Source: an uncultured Oscillospiraceae bacterium (GTDB lineage Bacteria; Bacillota; Clostridia; Oscillospirales; Ruminococcaceae). From it: 15,519 nucleotides of DNA. Every line of letters starts with the position of its first letter. The first letter of the stretch is position 1. Where the stretch lies: contig CAJTMU010000050.1 of the NCBI GenBank assembly GCA_910577365.1, positions 1-15,519 of the forward strand, given 5' to 3'. Under the pieces are notes generated by a model. The model was not told where the DNA came from and did no database searches. It saw only the letters and a program-made list of their open reading frames with translations. Shown here piece after piece: positions 12,915 to 15,519 of the stretch. The position numbers were made by a program, and so were the translations under genes.

Positions 12915-14125
12915 AACGGAGCACTGTCACAGTTTATCACCGTTATGAGAGTTTCCCCCTCGGCAGAGCGCGAAAAAGCGTACTGGCGGTTGGTTAGCTG
13001 AACCTGCTTGTAATCGCCTTGGGAAGCGGCGGGGTTATTCTTTTGAATTTCTGCCAGAGCCCTGATATGCTCTGTCATATCCCTGATGCCGCTCTCCTTC
13101 ATCTTTTCCGAATCAAACGCGGGTCTGAGCGCGTCGTCACCGCCGCCGCGCTTGTCGCCCTCAACGCCGTACTCACTGCCGTAGTAAACAGCGGGAATGC
13201 CGGGCATCATAAACATCAGCGTATAAATAAGCGGCAAATGTTCTTTTGTCTTAAGTATCGAAGCGACGCGGGTAACGTCGTGATTGTCCACAAAAGTATA
13301 AAGATGCTTTCCGCGGTACAGGCACCAGTTTTCGCTGCCGAACTGCCTGTTTATGGAATGGGCGATCTCAAACATATTCATATCGTTAAAGCTGGAGAAC
13401 AAGCCCTTATAGCACTCATAATTTGTCACGCTGTCAAGCATCTGATCATTCATCCATTTATTATAGTCGCCGTGCAGCGTTTCGCCAAGCAGAAAGAAAT
13501 CCTCCGACAGCCACTTGCAGTGACCGCGAAGCTCTTTTAGGAAATTTTCCTCCAGACAATAGGCAACGTCCAGTCTTAACCCATCTATACCAAATTCATT
13601 TTTCCAGCCCGTAATGCAGTCTTTGATATACTGCTTTACCTCAGGATTGTAAAGGTTAAGCTTTACCAGCTCATAGTGACCCTCCCAACCCTCGTAATAA
13701 AATCCGTCGTTATAGCCCGAGTTGCCCTCACGAACATGAAACCAATCCTTTTTCGCGCTGCCAAGCTTATGTTCACGAACGTCCCTGAACGCGCCAAAAT
13801 CTCTGCCCACATGGTTAAATACACCGTCAAGCACAACCCTTATGCCGTTCTCATGCAGCGCTTCGCACACCTTTTTAAAATCCTCGTTTGTGCCAAGCCT
13901 GCGGTCAATCTTTGTATAGTCTATCGTATCGTATCCATGAGCCACCGACTCAAACACGGGACCGAAATAAACGGCGTTGCAGCCCAGTTCCTTGATATGG
14001 GGGATATCCTCTATCAATTTCAATATGGCGTGTGAAGGCTCAGACTGCTGATTATTTACCTTTTCACAGCCAAAATACCCAATGGGATAAATGTGATAAA
14101 ATACCGCGCTCTCAAACCAATTCAT
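12803..14125 (-). CDS. GH13 alpha-amylase family glycoside hydrolase, intracellular
   Basis: 440 aa, no signal peptide, so it probably acts in the cytoplasm on imported malto-oligosaccharides or glycogen. The (beta/alpha)8 barrel begins at once (AVFYHIYPIGYFG, 7-19). Conserved regions: DGVFNHVG (100-107), GLRLDVAY (182-189, nucleophile D186 with R184), LLGETLHG (212-219, acid/base E215) and FVDNHD (278-283, transition-state D283). GIPAVYYGSEYG (309-320) and a C-terminal beta domain (about 370-440) follow. It resembles the cyclomaltodextrinase/neopullulanase group but lacks their N-terminal domain; the exact specificity is unknown. AAGGAG (complement of 14135-14140) is 9 nt before the ATG. Transcription probably starts near 14448, giving a leader of about 320 nt that contains an R element. 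Confidence 0.93.
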   Translation of the reverse strand: MNWFESAVFYHIYPIGYFGCEKVNNQQSEPSHAILKLIEDIPHIKELGCNAVYFGPVFESVAHGYDTIDYTKIDRRLGTNEDFKKVCEALHENGIRVVLDGVFNHVGRDFGAFRDVREHKLGSAKKDWFHVREGNSGYNDGFYYEGWEGHYELVKLNLYNPEVKQYIKDCITGWKNEFGIDGLRLDVAYCLEENFLKELRGHCKWLSEDFFLLGETLHGDYNKWMNDQMLDSVTNYECYKGLFSSFNDMNMFEIAHSINRQFGSENWCLYRGKHLYTFVDNHDVTRVASILKTKEHLPLIYTLMFMMPGIPAVYYGSEYGVEGDKRGGGDDALRPAFDSEKMKESGIRDMTEHIRALAEIQKNNPAASQGDYKQVQLTNRQYAFSRSAEGETLITVINCDSAPFTFNLNMGGSAVDLLTGETVELGGLTLKGCSSMVLKV

Positions 14126-14146
14126 ACTCTTTGTCTCCTTATTTTA

Positions 14147-14263
14147 AATTTTTTCGCGCCTCCGCGTTTTCGGCTTTGACAAAAACTGCGCCCGTCTTGC
14201 CAAGAAAGCTCCGCTATGTTTCATACCACTCTCTTTCTCTGCGGCTTGCGGAAAATTCATGCG
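14147..14263 (-). repeat. R element f (degenerate), directly before the GH13 gene
   Basis: Positions 14241-14263 are the exact complement of 6641-6663, the 5' end of element b. The other end, AATTTTTTCGCG (14147-14158), is an imperfect inverted partner of TTGCGGAAAATT (14246-14257). Internal hairpins are weak, so this copy looks decayed. In the direction of the GH13 gene it has the same polarity as element b and stops 6 nt before the SD. Confidence 0.6.
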
Positions 14264-14454
14264 TAGATGGTCAGTTTCTGTCTGCTTCGGCACATTTACT
14301 CCACGATAATTTCATAAATATAAGCTAAAAACATAATATTAAGCCCATTTTAACTTAAATATCAGAATAACAAATAATATTGATATAAAAAAGGCAATTT
14401 GACAAAAATCACCGTAAAGCAACACCTTTTTACAGACAGAATTGTCTTACACAT
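14264..14454 (-). other. AT-rich 5' leader of the GH13 transcript
   Basis: No gene. It lies between the minus-strand promoter and the R element, and would be transcribed as the first two-thirds of the GH13 leader. Apart from A/T runs I see no strong stem or terminator in it. Confidence 0.45.
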
Positions 14455-14483
14455 ATTATACCACAAGCCGCATGTTTTGTCAA
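14455..14483 (-). promoter_or_regulatory. sigma-A promoter reading toward the GH13 gene
   Basis: On the minus strand, TTGACA (complement of 14478-14483), a 17-nt spacer and TATAAT (complement of 14455-14460) match the consensus exactly. The expected transcription start is near 14448. Confidence 0.88.
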
Positions 14484-14551
14484 CATTTTGTGCAATATTG
14501 CTAAAAGGTTATAGCAAAAATTGAACATGTGTGAAAAGTTTTACAAAGCTC

Positions 14552-14580
14552 TTGAAAACAAACGTTACATATGATATAAT
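14552..14580 (+). promoter_or_regulatory. sigma-A promoter of the solute-binding sensor gene
   Basis: TTGAAA (14552-14557), a 17-nt spacer, TATAAT (14575-14580). The expected transcription start is near 14587, giving a leader of about 64 nt. It is divergent from the GH13 promoter, with the two -35 boxes 68 nt apart. Confidence 0.85.
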
Positions 14581-14650
14581 TTATATAGACATTAAATAAA
14601 TTACTTGTCTTTTGTTTTTTAGGCAACGGCTGTTTCGGGGGTGACTGAAA

Positions 14651-15519
14651 ATGACAAAACACAGGCTGTTCAGCAGGTTATTTTCCCTCGCAGCGGCTTT
14701 TTTTGTTTTTGCGACATTTTTTTCAAGCGGCGCTTTTGCCGCAGACAGGGGAGAAACTGTTCTGGTAGGAGCTGCGCCGAACTTTGGCATATACAAAATC
14801 GGTTCTGACTACAACGGCGTAGGGTATGACTTTCTTAGCGCTATTTCTAGATTCACCGGTCACAAATACAGCTTTGTGGAGGGTACCGAGGAGGAGCTTG
14901 TGCAGATGCTCCTTGACAAAAAGATAGATATTATTCCATGCGTTTCCGAATCGGAGTGGGAAATATATCGGAACATATCCGATGAAACCGACAACAGCGG
15001 CGCGTCGCTTACCGATTTTTCAATGCTTGCCAAATTTTCAGCAGTGTACACCTATGATTTTTCGAGAAAAAATGAAATTTGTTATGATGATATTGAATCA
15101 CTCAACAAAGCGAGAATAGGTTATCTTGCCGAAGACGAATCAAAATTCTTTAAAGACGGAAAATTTGTCTGCGGCGAAATAAGCGGCGCTGAATTTATCC
15201 TTTACAACACAGAGGATCAGCTTCGCTCCGACTTAAGGGCAAGCAGAATCGATGCCGTCGTTAAGGAAAGCCTGCGTGTATGGGACAACGAAAAAATAGT
15301 GTACCGCTTTGGCATGGAGGAAAGCTACTTTCTTGTTTCGAGCGGGGACAAGGAACTTGCTGCGCAGATAAACGACGCTATGTACAATATTTACACGCTT
15401 GACCCGCAGTATCCTGCTGCTGTGTATGACAGAAACCTTGCCATGTACGGCGCGCAGAAATATGCTTTCAGCAAGGAAGAGCTTGCTTATATTGAAGCAC
15501 ACCCCGAAATAACTGTGGC
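14651..15519 (+). CDS. exported solute-binding-protein-like sensor, N-terminal part (runs off the window)
   Basis: Open from the ATG at 14651 to the window end (289 full codons). GGGGGTGA (14637-14644) is the SD. Residues 1-30 form a signal peptide (a basic start, a Phe/Ala-rich core and an AFA end). A bacterial extracellular solute-binding domain (family 3 type) follows, from about 36 to 255: VLVGAAPNFGIYK, GVGYDFLSAISRFTG and KKIDIIPC. Then FSKEELAYIEAHPEITV looks like the beginning of a second such domain. Tandem domains of this kind are usually the sensor half of a larger membrane protein with a GGDEF, EAL or histidine-kinase output, but the output part is outside the window. A free transporter-binding protein is less likely. 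Confidence 0.82.
   Translation, partial: MTKHRLFSRLFSLAAAFFVFATFFSSGAFAADRGETVLVGAAPNFGIYKIGSDYNGVGYDFLSAISRFTGHKYSFVEGTEEELVQMLLDKKIDIIPCVSESEWEIYRNISDETDNSGASLTDFSMLAKFSAVYTYDFSRKNEICYDDIESLNKARIGYLAEDESKFFKDGKFVCGEISGAEFILYNTEDQLRSDLRASRIDAVVKESLRVWDNEKIVYRFGMEESYFLVSSGDKELAAQINDAMYNIYTLDPQYPAAVYDRNLAMYGAQKYAFSKEELAYIEAHPEITV

Noticed and set aside
1..15519. CRISPR array, tRNA, rRNA or insertion sequence
   Set aside because: No regularly spaced repeats, cloverleaf genes with conserved T-loop sequence, or transposase-like frames were seen on either strand.

Overview
The window looks like a chromosomal segment of a low-to-moderate GC Gram-positive anaerobe of the Clostridia, most likely a Ruminococcus/Oscillospiraceae-type gut or rumen bacterium. 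The evidence is a lipoprotein GH5 cellulase, a Firmicutes-style rpmH-rnpA-yidD-yidC-jag cluster, CoaX beside an ECF-transporter S component, strong AAGGAGG-type ribosome binding sites and lipobox signal peptides. The genus is inferred from family recognition only. I saw no rRNA, tRNA, CRISPR array, transposase or prophage.

Layout: (1) 1-2843, forward: a repeat element, a lipoprotein GH5 endoglucanase, a 55-aa conserved-looking small protein with a strong terminator, and a lipoprotein VanY-type D,D-carboxypeptidase with a beta-solenoid-like N-terminal part. (2) 2851-6284, reverse: the operon rpmH-rnpA-yidD-yidC-jag, read from a textbook sigma-A promoter (6364-6392) and closed by a bidirectional terminator. 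dnaA is absent upstream and mnmE/mnmG are absent downstream. (3) 6773-10324, forward: a VTC-type polyphosphate polymerase domain protein overlapping a DUF4956 membrane protein, then type III pantothenate kinase (coaX), then an ECF S component probably importing pantothenate. (4) 10364-12026, reverse: dprA followed by a GNAT acetyltransferase. (5) 12260-14125, reverse: an intracellular GH13 alpha-amylase-family enzyme, whose 3' end is duplicated downstream around a small 83-aa gene. (6) 14651 to the end, forward: the start of an exported solute-binding-protein-like sensor, divergent from the GH13 gene, with both promoters visible.

The most unusual feature is a set of six dispersed, non-coding, hairpin-rich elements of about 65-120 nt (called the R elements here). 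They share ends (a CATGAATTTT-like start and an AAATT..TTTAAATAA-like finish, forming terminal inverted repeats) and carry one or two internal hairpins of very different sequence. All six lie upstream of a gene and point the same way as it. Three of them end only 6-10 nt before the Shine-Dalgarno sequence. They resemble in concept the BOX/RUP/ERIC-type repeats of other bacteria, but I do not recognise this family.

Other regulatory structure worth noting: a perfect 22-nt palindrome upstream of coaX, a compact leader with mutually exclusive helices directly before the ECF S component, and a roughly 320-nt leader on the GH13 gene.
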